The notes beneath the pieces were generated by a model. It was not told where the DNA came from. It searched no databases and saw nothing but the letters and a program-made list of their open reading frames with translations. Shown one piece after another: positions 1 through 5,421 of a stretch of DNA of 5,711 nt (position 1 is its first letter; every line of letters begins with the position of its first letter). Source of the stretch: Candidatus Caenarcanales bacterium (GTDB lineage Bacteria > Cyanobacteriota > Vampirovibrionia > LMEP-6097); NCBI GenBank assembly GCA_021299565.1, contig JAJTHA010000139.1:1-5711 (forward strand). The letters run 5' to 3'. Position numbers and translations under genes: made by a program.

Positions 1-794
1 GTTCACTACTAAAAATATATGATGATTTCGAAAAAGCACAAGAGAATTTATCTCCAGTAAATGCAGATGGTAGTCGTAATGAAAACTTCAGTCCAAAAAG
101 TTTTATTGATGCAACAAATAATTTAGAAAAATGGGCAAATGATCATCCAGATAAAGCAAAAGAGATGCCTGAATTACAAAAAACACTAGAAAAAGCAGGA
201 AAAATTCGTGATGAAATCGCAAAACCAATGCAGTCTCTTGCAGAACGCAATCAAGGAGCGGCATTAAAAACACGCGATCAACTAAGCAAAGACGTTGATA
301 AAGTAGCAGCTAAAGATTCATTCAAAGAAGTTGATACTGATGATGAAAAAACCAAAGCATATAAATCTTCAGCAAAAGCTCTTAACGAAGCTACAAAAGC
401 TCACGAAAAGGCACCTACAAAAGAAAATGAAACAAAATTAGCAGAAGCGAAAAAGGCATTTGTGGATAATGCAAAAACAGCAGGCAAAAGCGAAGACAAA
501 GACGCTCAATCTCTGATGAAAGCTAGTGACTTATACGAAAAAACAGACAAAATTGCTAAGCAAGGTAAAGAAATCACTCAAGATGAAGCTGATAACACAA
601 CAAAAGATATTTACAAATATCTTACAGAAGAGCATAGAGACGACGGCAAAAAGATACTCAAAACCATTAGCGACGGTGCTGCAGATGCTGATGCACTTAT
701 CAAAGCTGAGCAAGAAAAAGCAAAAGAAGCAGCTGATAAAGCAGCTGATGATAGTGTTAATTCTATTGATGATAGTATTAGCATTGGAGAGTAG
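1..794 (+). CDS. Lys/Ala/Glu/Asp-rich helical protein of unknown function (5' end missing)
   Basis: The frame is open from the left edge (first full codon at base 3) to a TAG stop at 792-794, giving 263 visible residues. The first in-frame ATG, at 165, is probably internal, because the codons before it encode the same kind of sequence (e.g. S-L-L-K-I-Y-D-D-F-E-K). I do not recognise the family. The visible part is very rich in Lys, Ala, Asp and Glu, has no Cys and only one Trp, and has no hydrophobic stretch long enough for a membrane segment. Stretches such as A-E-Q-E-K-A-K-E-A-A-D-K-A-A-D-D suggest long amphipathic helices or coiled coil. The end is acidic and Ser-rich and contains a short heptad repeat. 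A surface, secreted or scaffold role is possible, but the missing N-terminus hides any signal peptide. The gene ends 7 bases from the stop of the facing minus-strand gene. The reading frame is well supported; the function is unknown. Confidence 0.8.
   Translation, partial: SLLKIYDDFEKAQENLSPVNADGSRNENFSPKSFIDATNNLEKWANDHPDKAKEMPELQKTLEKAGKIRDEIAKPMQSLAERNQGAALKTRDQLSKDVDKVAAKDSFKEVDTDDEKTKAYKSSAKALNEATKAHEKAPTKENETKLAEAKKAFVDNAKTAGKSEDKDAQSLMKASDLYEKTDKIAKQGKEITQDEADNTTKDIYKYLTEEHRDDGKKILKTISDGAADADALIKAEQEKAKEAADKAADDSVNSIDDSISIGE
747..788 (+). repeat. In-frame tandem 21-base (7-residue) repeat at a protein C-terminus
   Basis: The bases GATGATAGT occur at 747-755 and again at 768-776, exactly 21 bases apart. 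They encode D-D-S-V-N-S-I followed by D-D-S-I-S-I-G, just before the end of the partial helical protein. A second small direct repeat, GCAGCTGAT at 729-737 and 741-749, lies immediately upstream and encodes two A-A-D units. These look like short internal duplications in a low-complexity coding tail and not like a mobile repeat. Confidence 0.6.
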
Positions 795-801
795 AGCATA
801 A

Positions 802-1578
802 TCACAAAGCCCTACCGCAGGTAAGCCCTTCATCATTTTTCTGAATAAAAACTTTATGCTGTCTATCACTAGTAAGATAGCCTTCAAAAACAGCTTGCTT
901 GATATTGCCATCAGCATCAGCGTAAGTCACTAAGAGATTACGTTTCATAGCCTGATCAACTTCAATACCATCACGCACTGAATAACAAAGCCAATGTTTA
1001 CCATCACTACGAAGTTCAAATAAATAATTATCATAGTTCATCTCAAGCCCTTGTTCTATATGATCTTTATTAGAAAAAATATGAGTAGATTTTTCTGAAG
1101 ATATATCTATTAAAAGATCGTATGGACGCTCTTTAGGAGGATCTTTTTTGGAAGCTACTGGTATTTGAGCCTTTTGGATTTTTTTGGCTTTGATTTGCGC
1201 AACTTTTTCTCGAGTGATATCTTCTTGGATAGAGGCTTGCTCTTCTAGTACCTTATTAAAAACATCAGTTTCAATTTTTTGGATTTCAGCTAGTGGCATT
1301 GGCTCCTCACCTTCTCCGATTAGTTGTGTTTCACCAAAACTTGATGAGATTCGTAACTTGACATTATCTGAGATACAAAAAGCATAAGCTATCGCAGCTT
1401 GTATATCCAAAGCTTGTATTGCTCTGAAATTTCTGAGAATCTGCGTATGATCCATCCCCTCAATTAGAGCGAGTAAAATATCAGAAACTGAAACTCTTGT
1501 GCCCTTAATGCGCGGCTTTCCATGACAGATATCTGCATCCATCACAATTCTTGATTCGGCAAGCTCACGGATATTCAT
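802..1578 (-). CDS. DUF433 domain protein with long uncharacterised C-terminal extension
   Basis: This 258-residue protein opens with a clear DUF433 domain at about residues 9-68. The hallmark G-K-P-R-I-K-G-T-R is at 20-28, followed by the helix-turn-helix-like segment V-S-D-I-L-L-A-L-I-E-G-M and the closing A-A-I-A-Y-A at 61-66. DUF433 proteins are usually short (about 70-100 residues) and many are antitoxin-like partners of PIN-type toxins. Here about 190 residues follow: a charged, probably helical stretch (about 94-135) rich in Lys/Glu/Gln, a polar linker with K-K-D-P-P-K-E-R-P (144-152), and a region likely rich in beta strands (about 153-248) that I cannot assign. No toxin-like gene lies beside it. 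ATG at 1578 fits the usual domain start, and no Shine-Dalgarno sequence precedes it. A DNA-binding or regulatory role is inferred from the domain only. The gene is divergent from nuoJ, so control of that operon is possible but untested. Confidence 0.85.
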   Translation of the reverse strand: MNIRELAESRIVMDADICHGKPRIKGTRVSVSDILLALIEGMDHTQILRNFRAIQALDIQAAIAYAFCISDNVKLRISSSFGETQLIGEGEEPMPLAEIQKIETDVFNKVLEEQASIQEDITREKVAQIKAKKIQKAQIPVASKKDPPKERPYDLLIDISSEKSTHIFSNKDHIEQGLEMNYDNYLFELRSDGKHWLCYSVRDGIEVDQAMKRNLLVTYADADGNIKQAVFEGYLTSDRQHKVFIQKNDEGLTCGRAL

Positions 1579-1590
1579 CTATACAGTTAT

Positions 1591-1619
1591 ATTCTACCCT
1601 TTCTACACAAAAACTAAAA
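1591..1619 (-). promoter_or_regulatory. Possible promoter of the DUF433 gene
   Basis: Read on the minus strand, TTTTAG (1619-1614), a 17-base spacer and TAGAAT (1596-1591) resemble a sigma-70 type promoter. The -10 box is good (5 of 6 to TATAAT) and the -35 box poor (2 of 6 to TTGACA). The -10 box ends 12 bases before the ATG, so the transcript would begin about 5 bases from the start codon. An overlapping alternative -10 is TATAAC, ending 7 bases from the ATG. The site overlaps the proposed nuoJ promoter on the other strand. Confidence 0.35.
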
Positions 1620-1632
1620 CTTGCAATATAAT
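1604..1632 (+). promoter_or_regulatory. Promoter of the nuoJK-aminotransferase-dehydrogenase operon
   Basis: A perfect TATAAT box lies at 1627-1632. With the optimal 17-base spacer, TACACA at 1604-1609 matches 4 of 6 bases of the -35 consensus. Transcription would be expected to begin near 1638-1640, only about 3-5 bases before the nuoJ ATG at 1643, which leaves no room for a ribosome binding site; indeed none is seen. It is the only intergenic promoter candidate seen for the four-gene run. It overlaps the opposite promoter of the DUF433 gene, so the two may compete. Confidence 0.55.
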
Positions 1633-1642
1633 CCTGTTAGTC

Positions 1643-2236
1643 ATGGAATTACTAAGTGAATTTAGACATATACCTTTTTTATTACTGGCAACAGCCTCAG
1701 TTGTTTGCTCATTAGGGATGATATTTAATCCAAACCTTGTTAGAGCAGGTTTTACACTAATTGGTGCTTTTGTTGCTATCGCTGGTTTGTATTTCATGCT
1801 CAACGCAAACTTTGTAGCGATATCGCAAATACTTATATATGCAGTTGGAATAGTTTTGGTAATTATATTTGCGATCATGCTCTGTTCTCTAAAAGAAACG
1901 GTTAATGACATAAGTAATGAGGAGCAGGATGTAAATTTGGATATTCACACAAGAAGAGTGACTGCATTGATAGTTTGCGCTGGTTTATTTGCATTGTTGG
2001 TATATGTGATTAATTCACAGGACTGGAATGCGATTGCCGTAATCACTGGAGCAGAGATGCACACTACAATTCTTGAGCAATTTTCAAGACACTACACCGA
2101 ACAAATCGGCAATCTAATGCTTAGTAAATATTTAATTCCTTTTGAATTAATCTCTATATTACTTTTGCTTGTTCTGGTAGGAGTTATCATACTTTCAAAA
2201 AAACAATTAGATACAGTAGAGGAGAACAAAGCCTAA
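1643..2236 (+). CDS. nuoJ: NADH-quinone oxidoreductase subunit J (NdhG-like)
   Basis: This 197-residue membrane protein is the NuoJ/ND6/NdhG subunit of respiratory complex I, part of the membrane arm that couples NADH oxidation and quinone reduction to proton pumping. Five hydrophobic segments are visible at about residues 11-29, 32-53, 57-82, 106-125 and 164-185. Family landmarks include the N-P-N-L-V-R-A-G-F turn (29-37), A-G-L-Y-F-M-L-N-A-N-F-V (47-58), the third helix ending I-I-F-A-I-M-L (74-80), and the last helix beginning Y-L-I-P-F-E (163-168) with its conserved Glu168. Wording resembles cyanobacterial NdhG. Third-helix Tyr66 is kept, but the usual Y-x-G-A pattern reads Y-A-V-G. The ATG at 1643 gives the normal family N-terminus and has no Shine-Dalgarno sequence. 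The stop overlaps the nuoK start by one base. The usual upstream partner genes (nuoH/nuoI or ndhA/ndhI) are absent here. Confidence 0.92.
   Translation: MELLSEFRHIPFLLLATASVVCSLGMIFNPNLVRAGFTLIGAFVAIAGLYFMLNANFVAISQILIYAVGIVLVIIFAIMLCSLKETVNDISNEEQDVNLDIHTRRVTALIVCAGLFALLVYVINSQDWNAIAVITGAEMHTTILEQFSRHYTEQIGNLMLSKYLIPFELISILLLLVLVGVIILSKKQLDTVEENKA
2219..2224 (+). promoter_or_regulatory. Shine-Dalgarno sequence of nuoK
   Basis: GAGGAG sits 11 bases before the nuoK ATG (2236), inside the end of nuoJ. It is the only strong purine-rich ribosome binding site I see in the window; the other starts have none or only weak matches. Together with the TAATG stop/start overlap, it suggests coupled translation of nuoJ and nuoK. 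Confidence 0.6.
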
Positions 2237-2547
2237 TGGATATTACTATTAATCACTATTTGACACTATCAGCACTTTTATTATGCGTAGGAATTTATGG
2301 CTTAATCACCCGCAATAATGCTTTTAGAGTATTGATGAGCATTGAAGTTATGCTTAATGCTGCCAATTTGGCTTTTGTTACATTTGCTCATTACATGGAT
2401 CCACTAGAAGTCAAAGGTCAAATAATTAGTTTATTTGTGATGGCTATTGCAGCAGCTGAAGCTGCGATTGGTTTGGCGCTTTTATTATTGATTTATAGAA
2501 ACAGACTCAATATCAAGATGGATTCGTTTACCTCGATGAAATGGTAA
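2236..2547 (+). CDS. nuoK: NADH-quinone oxidoreductase subunit K (NdhE-like)
   Basis: This is the small membrane subunit NuoK/ND4L/NdhE of complex I, full length at 103 residues (family usually about 100). Three hydrophobic helices are visible at about 5-24, 29-51 and 60-86. The two membrane glutamates known in the family to be needed for proton transfer are present: Glu37 in M-S-I-E-V-M-L-N and Glu75 in A-A-A-E-A-A-I-G, corresponding to Glu36 and Glu72 of the E. coli protein. The G-I-Y-G-L-I-T-R-N-N start of helix 2, the loop K-G-Q, the Y-R-N-R segment (87-90) and the final M-K-W are strongly reminiscent of cyanobacterial and plastid NdhE. The ATG overlaps the nuoJ TAA and has a GAGGAG upstream. 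In most genomes nuoL or another complex I gene follows; here an aminotransferase begins 10 bases later. Confidence 0.95.
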   Translation: MDITINHYLTLSALLLCVGIYGLITRNNAFRVLMSIEVMLNAANLAFVTFAHYMDPLEVKGQIISLFVMAIAAAEAAIGLALLLLIYRNRLNIKMDSFTSMKW

Positions 2548-2557
2548 AGTTATATAC

Positions 2558-3913
2558 ATGAGCCAATCATCACAAGACTACCTTAAACGCGACAAAGAAT
2601 ATCTATCACCAGCTCTTTCAAGAGCAACAGAAATAGTACTTGGCAAAGCCGAGGGTTCGTTTATTTACGATATTGAAGGCAAAAAATACCTAGATCTCAC
2701 TAGCGGTATCGCCGTAAACCAGCTTGGTCATTCACACCCTGAAGTAGTAGAAGTCATAGCCAAGCAAGCAGCAAATTGTATTCATACCAGTTGTGTAGTT
2801 CACTATCCAGCAAATATAGATCTAGCTGAAAAACTAGCATCAATTATGCCGGGCAATTTATCCTCTACGTTTTTTGCAAACTCTGGAGCTGAGGCGATTG
2901 ACGGTGCTATCAAACTTGCCAAACTAGCAAAACCAGGACGCACAAATATAGTGGTGCATAGAGGCTCTTTTCATGGACGTACTTTAGGAGCAGTGTCTCT
3001 TACTACTTCCAAAAATTCTTACAGAAAATATTTCGAACCACTTTTACCAGGAATTCACGTAACTGAATACCCAAATATCTATGAAATAGGCACTGCCAAA
3101 GGCAGAGAGTTTTTGGTAAAACATCTAGATGATATATTCAACAACTATCTTGACAATGTCGTTGCCCCTGAAACCATCGCAGCAATTGTCATTGAACCGA
3201 TTCTTGGAGAAGGCGGTTACATACCGGCACCGGGAATTGATGGGACTTATAACTACCTAAAAAAACTAAGAGAATTTTGTGACAAGCACGAGATATTGTT
3301 GATTTTTGATGAAGTGCAATGTGGTATGGGACGCACAGGCAAATGGTTTGCAAGTGAATATTATGGAATAGTACCTGATATACAAGTAATGGCAAAAGGC
3401 TTGTCAGGCGGAATGCCTCTTGGAGCTTTTGCAGCTTCAAAAGAACTTATGCATAAAATGCCACCAGCTTCTCACGGAAGTACTTTTGGTGGTAATCATG
3501 TTGCTTGTGCTGCCGCGCTGAAACTTATTGAAATTGTAGAAAGAGACAAAATACTTGATGCTGTTAACAGCAAATCAAAATTAGTGTTTGAATTTTTTGA
3601 AAATAAATTCCCTAATTCAAACACTCACAAGCCTGTTGCTGACGGCTCTCCAAGAAGCAATGAACCACTTAGAGGACATGGGTTTTCTGCGTATCACAAT
3701 CCTCAATTACAAATTAGAGGAGTGGGGCTGATGATCGCACTAGTGTTTCCCTCTAATGAAATAGCAACTAAGGTAAAGAAACAGTCTCTTGAAAAAGGAG
3801 TTTTGTTATTAGGTTGCGGTATTCATGGCAATATAATTAGACTCGCTCCGGATCTTACTATTACAGAGAAAGATCTTTTACATGGATTGGAAATTATTGC
3901 TGCTAATATTTAA
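2558..3913 (+). CDS. Class III PLP-dependent aminotransferase (GabT/omega-amino acid type)
   Basis: This 451-residue cytoplasmic enzyme belongs to the class III (fold type I) aminotransferases, which move a terminal amino group from substrates such as GABA, ornithine, acetylornithine or 5-aminovalerate to a 2-oxo acid. Visible landmarks are the phosphate-binding N-S-G-A-E-A (108-113), S-F-H-G-R-T (137-142) with ring-stacking His139, I-E-P-I-L-G-E-G-G (212-220), L-I-F-D-E-V-Q (248-254) with Asp251 for the PLP ring nitrogen, M-A-K-G-L-S-G-G (278-285) with the Schiff-base Lys280, G-S-T-F-G-G-N (307-313), R-G-V-G-L-M (387-392) and I-I-R-L-A-P (426-431). The order and motifs fit the GABA/omega-amino acid branch best, so a gabT-like role is likely, but substrate is not settled. 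About 28 residues more than expected lie between Pro352 and Arg387. It starts 10 bases after nuoK without a clear ribosome binding site and ends 3 bases before a dehydrogenase gene, its probable pathway partner. Confidence 0.9.
   Translation: MSQSSQDYLKRDKEYLSPALSRATEIVLGKAEGSFIYDIEGKKYLDLTSGIAVNQLGHSHPEVVEVIAKQAANCIHTSCVVHYPANIDLAEKLASIMPGNLSSTFFANSGAEAIDGAIKLAKLAKPGRTNIVVHRGSFHGRTLGAVSLTTSKNSYRKYFEPLLPGIHVTEYPNIYEIGTAKGREFLVKHLDDIFNNYLDNVVAPETIAAIVIEPILGEGGYIPAPGIDGTYNYLKKLREFCDKHEILLIFDEVQCGMGRTGKWFASEYYGIVPDIQVMAKGLSGGMPLGAFAASKELMHKMPPASHGSTFGGNHVACAAALKLIEIVERDKILDAVNSKSKLVFEFFENKFPNSNTHKPVADGSPRSNEPLRGHGFSAYHNPQLQIRGVGLMIALVFPSNEIATKVKKQSLEKGVLLLGCGIHGNIIRLAPDLTITEKDLLHGLEIIAANI
3625..3703 (+). 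repeat. In-frame 69-base insertion flanked by a 10-base near-direct repeat
   Basis: TCACAAGCCT (3625-3634) recurs as TCACAATCCT (3694-3703), matching 9 of 10 bases and exactly 69 bases (23 codons) apart. The copies encode H-K-P (357-359) and H-N-P (380-382) of the aminotransferase and bracket a stretch absent from the usual family fold at this point. The 69 bases at 3631-3699 are 34 G/C, against 14 of the 60 bases just before them. The pattern fits a small in-frame insertion with target duplication, but no inverted repeats were found inside it. A lineage-specific loop that grew by other means is the alternative. Confidence 0.45.
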
Positions 3914-3916
3914 ATT

Positions 3917-5350
3917 ATGCCAAAAATCATCAATAAAAACCCAGCCAAGATCTCTGAAATAGTTTCTGAACATGAGATCAGCACTAGTCAAGAACTAGAC
4001 ACAATGCTCAAGAAATCAGCAGAAGCGTTTAAACTCTGGTCAAAAATGCCAGCTCCAAAACGTGGAGATATTTTATTTAAAGCAAGAAATATTTTTGCAC
4101 AAAAAAAAGAATCACTTGCAAAATCACTTCACCTAGAAAACGGCAAGCCCATGGAAGAAGCTCTAGGAGAGATTCAAGAGATAGTAGATGTTTTTGATTT
4201 TTTTGTAGGAGAAGGCAGAAGAATTTATGGCATGACCGGACAATCAGAACTAGCAGATAAGTCAATTATTACAATCAGACAGCCCATAGGACCAGCTGTA
4301 TTTATCACAGCCTGGAATTTCCCTGCTGCTGTTCCTGCCTGGAAAGCCGCTCCAGCATTAATCACAGGCAATACTTTTATACTTAAACCCTCAGAGCATG
4401 CTCCATTATCAGGAAAACTTTTTGTTGATGTTCTCAATGAAGCGGGCTTACCAGAAGGAGTAGCTCAAGTGGCATTTGGCGCTGGCGATGTAGGAGAATA
4501 TTTAGCCAAAAGTCCTATCACCAAAATTGTTAGTGTCACAGGATCAGTTGCCGTTGGTAGACACGTAGCTCAAATAGCAGCCGCAGGCTTCAAAAAATGC
4601 GCATTAGAACTCGGTGGCAAAAACTCTACAATAATACTTAATGACGCAAATCTAGAACTCGCTCTAGATGGTGTTTTGTGGGGAGCATACGGCACTGGCG
4701 GACAAAGATGCACTAGCACTAGTAGATTGATTATCGACAAAAAAGTATCCAATGAATTTGTTGATAAATTGGTTCCTAAAGCACAAGCGCTTTTCACAGA
4801 CAAGCCTGATATAAGATACTCACCAATTATCAATTTAAAACAACTAGAAAAAATTGACTCAATGGTCAAAGAAGCAATTAAGGAAGGAGCAGAATTATTG
4901 TGTGGCGGCAAAATACTTGATGACGGCTCTAAATCCGGTTACTATTATGCTCCAACAATTCTAAAAGCTAAGCACGGCATGAAAGTCACTGTAGAAGAGG
5001 TTTTCGGACCTGTTCTTAGTATTATCGAAGTCGAGGCTAAAGACAATGAAGATTGTTATAAACAAGCTATCCAGATAGCAAACGATGTTGATTACGGTCT
5101 TTCAAACGCAATTTATACCAAAGACATCAATATTGCGATGAGGGCAGCTCATGATTTTGAATCTGGACTTGTTTATGTAAACGCACCAACAATAGGTGCT
5201 GAATGTGGCGGGGCTAGTTTGTTTGGGGGTTGGAAAAATACTGGTAATGGTTCTAGAGAATCCGGGATCACCGCTCTTGATTCATATACTCAATACAAAA
5301 CAATCGGCATAGACTACTCAAACAAGCTACAACGAGCGCAAATAGACTAG
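3917..5350 (+). CDS. NAD(P)-dependent aldehyde dehydrogenase (semialdehyde dehydrogenase type)
   Basis: This 477-residue protein has the usual length and all core residues of the aldehyde dehydrogenase superfamily, which oxidises aldehydes to acids with NAD(P)+. Seen are A-W-N-F-P with oxyanion-hole Asn134 (132-136), K-P-S-E with cofactor-binding Lys157, the T-G-S-x-x-x-G cofactor loop (208-214), general base Glu231 in L-E-L-G-G-K-N, nucleophile Cys265 in G-Q-R-C-T-S, and E-E-V-F-G-P (360-365). The E-I-Q-E-I-V-D-V-F-D-F-F-V-G-E-G-R segment (85-101) and the ending G-A-E-C-G-G ... G-N-G-S-R-E-S-G, then D-Y-S-N-K-L-Q-R-A-Q-I-D, resemble ALDH7-like enzymes (aminoadipate-semialdehyde/piperideine-6-carboxylate dehydrogenases) more than classic E. 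coli GabD. Placed 3 bases after an omega-aminotransferase, it probably oxidises the semialdehyde that enzyme makes. No Shine-Dalgarno sequence is seen, so translation may be coupled. Family is certain; the substrate is an inference. Confidence 0.92.
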   Translation: MPKIINKNPAKISEIVSEHEISTSQELDTMLKKSAEAFKLWSKMPAPKRGDILFKARNIFAQKKESLAKSLHLENGKPMEEALGEIQEIVDVFDFFVGEGRRIYGMTGQSELADKSIITIRQPIGPAVFITAWNFPAAVPAWKAAPALITGNTFILKPSEHAPLSGKLFVDVLNEAGLPEGVAQVAFGAGDVGEYLAKSPITKIVSVTGSVAVGRHVAQIAAAGFKKCALELGGKNSTIILNDANLELALDGVLWGAYGTGGQRCTSTSRLIIDKKVSNEFVDKLVPKAQALFTDKPDIRYSPIINLKQLEKIDSMVKEAIKEGAELLCGGKILDDGSKSGYYYAPTILKAKHGMKVTVEEVFGPVLSIIEVEAKDNEDCYKQAIQIANDVDYGLSNAIYTKDINIAMRAAHDFESGLVYVNAPTIGAECGGASLFGGWKNTGNGSRESGITALDSYTQYKTIGIDYSNKLQRAQID

Positions 5351-5380
5351 ATGCCTTGCTATAAAGAAAAAGCTTAGAAA

Positions 5381-5409
5381 AACACGAAAACATATAGAAC
5401 CGCTATAAT
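5381..5409 (+). promoter_or_regulatory. Probable ileS promoter in the 71-base spacer
   Basis: A perfect TATAAT lies at 5404-5409. At the standard 17-base spacing the -35 position (5381-5386, AACACG) is a poor match, so the -10 box carries the prediction. Transcription would start around 5415-5416, about 6 bases before the ileS ATG at 5422 and right at an upstream ATG (5415). The rest of the spacer (5351-5421) is A-rich; I see no convincing terminator hairpin for the preceding operon and no T-box or other leader structure, for which there is no room. Confidence 0.5.
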
Positions 5410-5421
5410 TTATCATGAAAA

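Noticed and set aside
165..167. ATG at 165 as the true start of the first gene
   Set aside because: The frame stays open to the left edge with the same charged, helical composition, and no ribosome binding site is seen before 165.
811..829. Possible terminator hairpin between the convergent genes (TACC ... GGTA around GCA)
   Set aside because: Only four base pairs with a three-base loop and no T-run on either side; it also lies inside the end of the DUF433 gene.
526..917. Open frames on both strands across the end of the helical protein gene and the start of the facing gene
   Set aside because: They are out-of-frame readings of A-rich coding DNA: Lys- or Phe/Leu-skewed products, no family motif, and they overlap two better-supported genes.
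3634..3694. Palindromic (RPE-like) structure inside the aminotransferase insertion
   Set aside because: Comparison with its reverse complement by eye gave no long inverted repeat, so the element cannot be called palindromic; only the flanking direct repeat is supported.
3904..3916. Internal promoter (TGC-TAATAT) before the aldehyde dehydrogenase
   Set aside because: It lies in AT-rich DNA at the end of the preceding gene, with no -35 match noted; a 3-base gap between genes already explains co-transcription.
5351..5403. Terminator or T-box leader before ileS
   Set aside because: Around AAGCTT only about three base pairs can form, there is no T-run, and 71 bases with a TATAAT near the end leave no room for a T-box.
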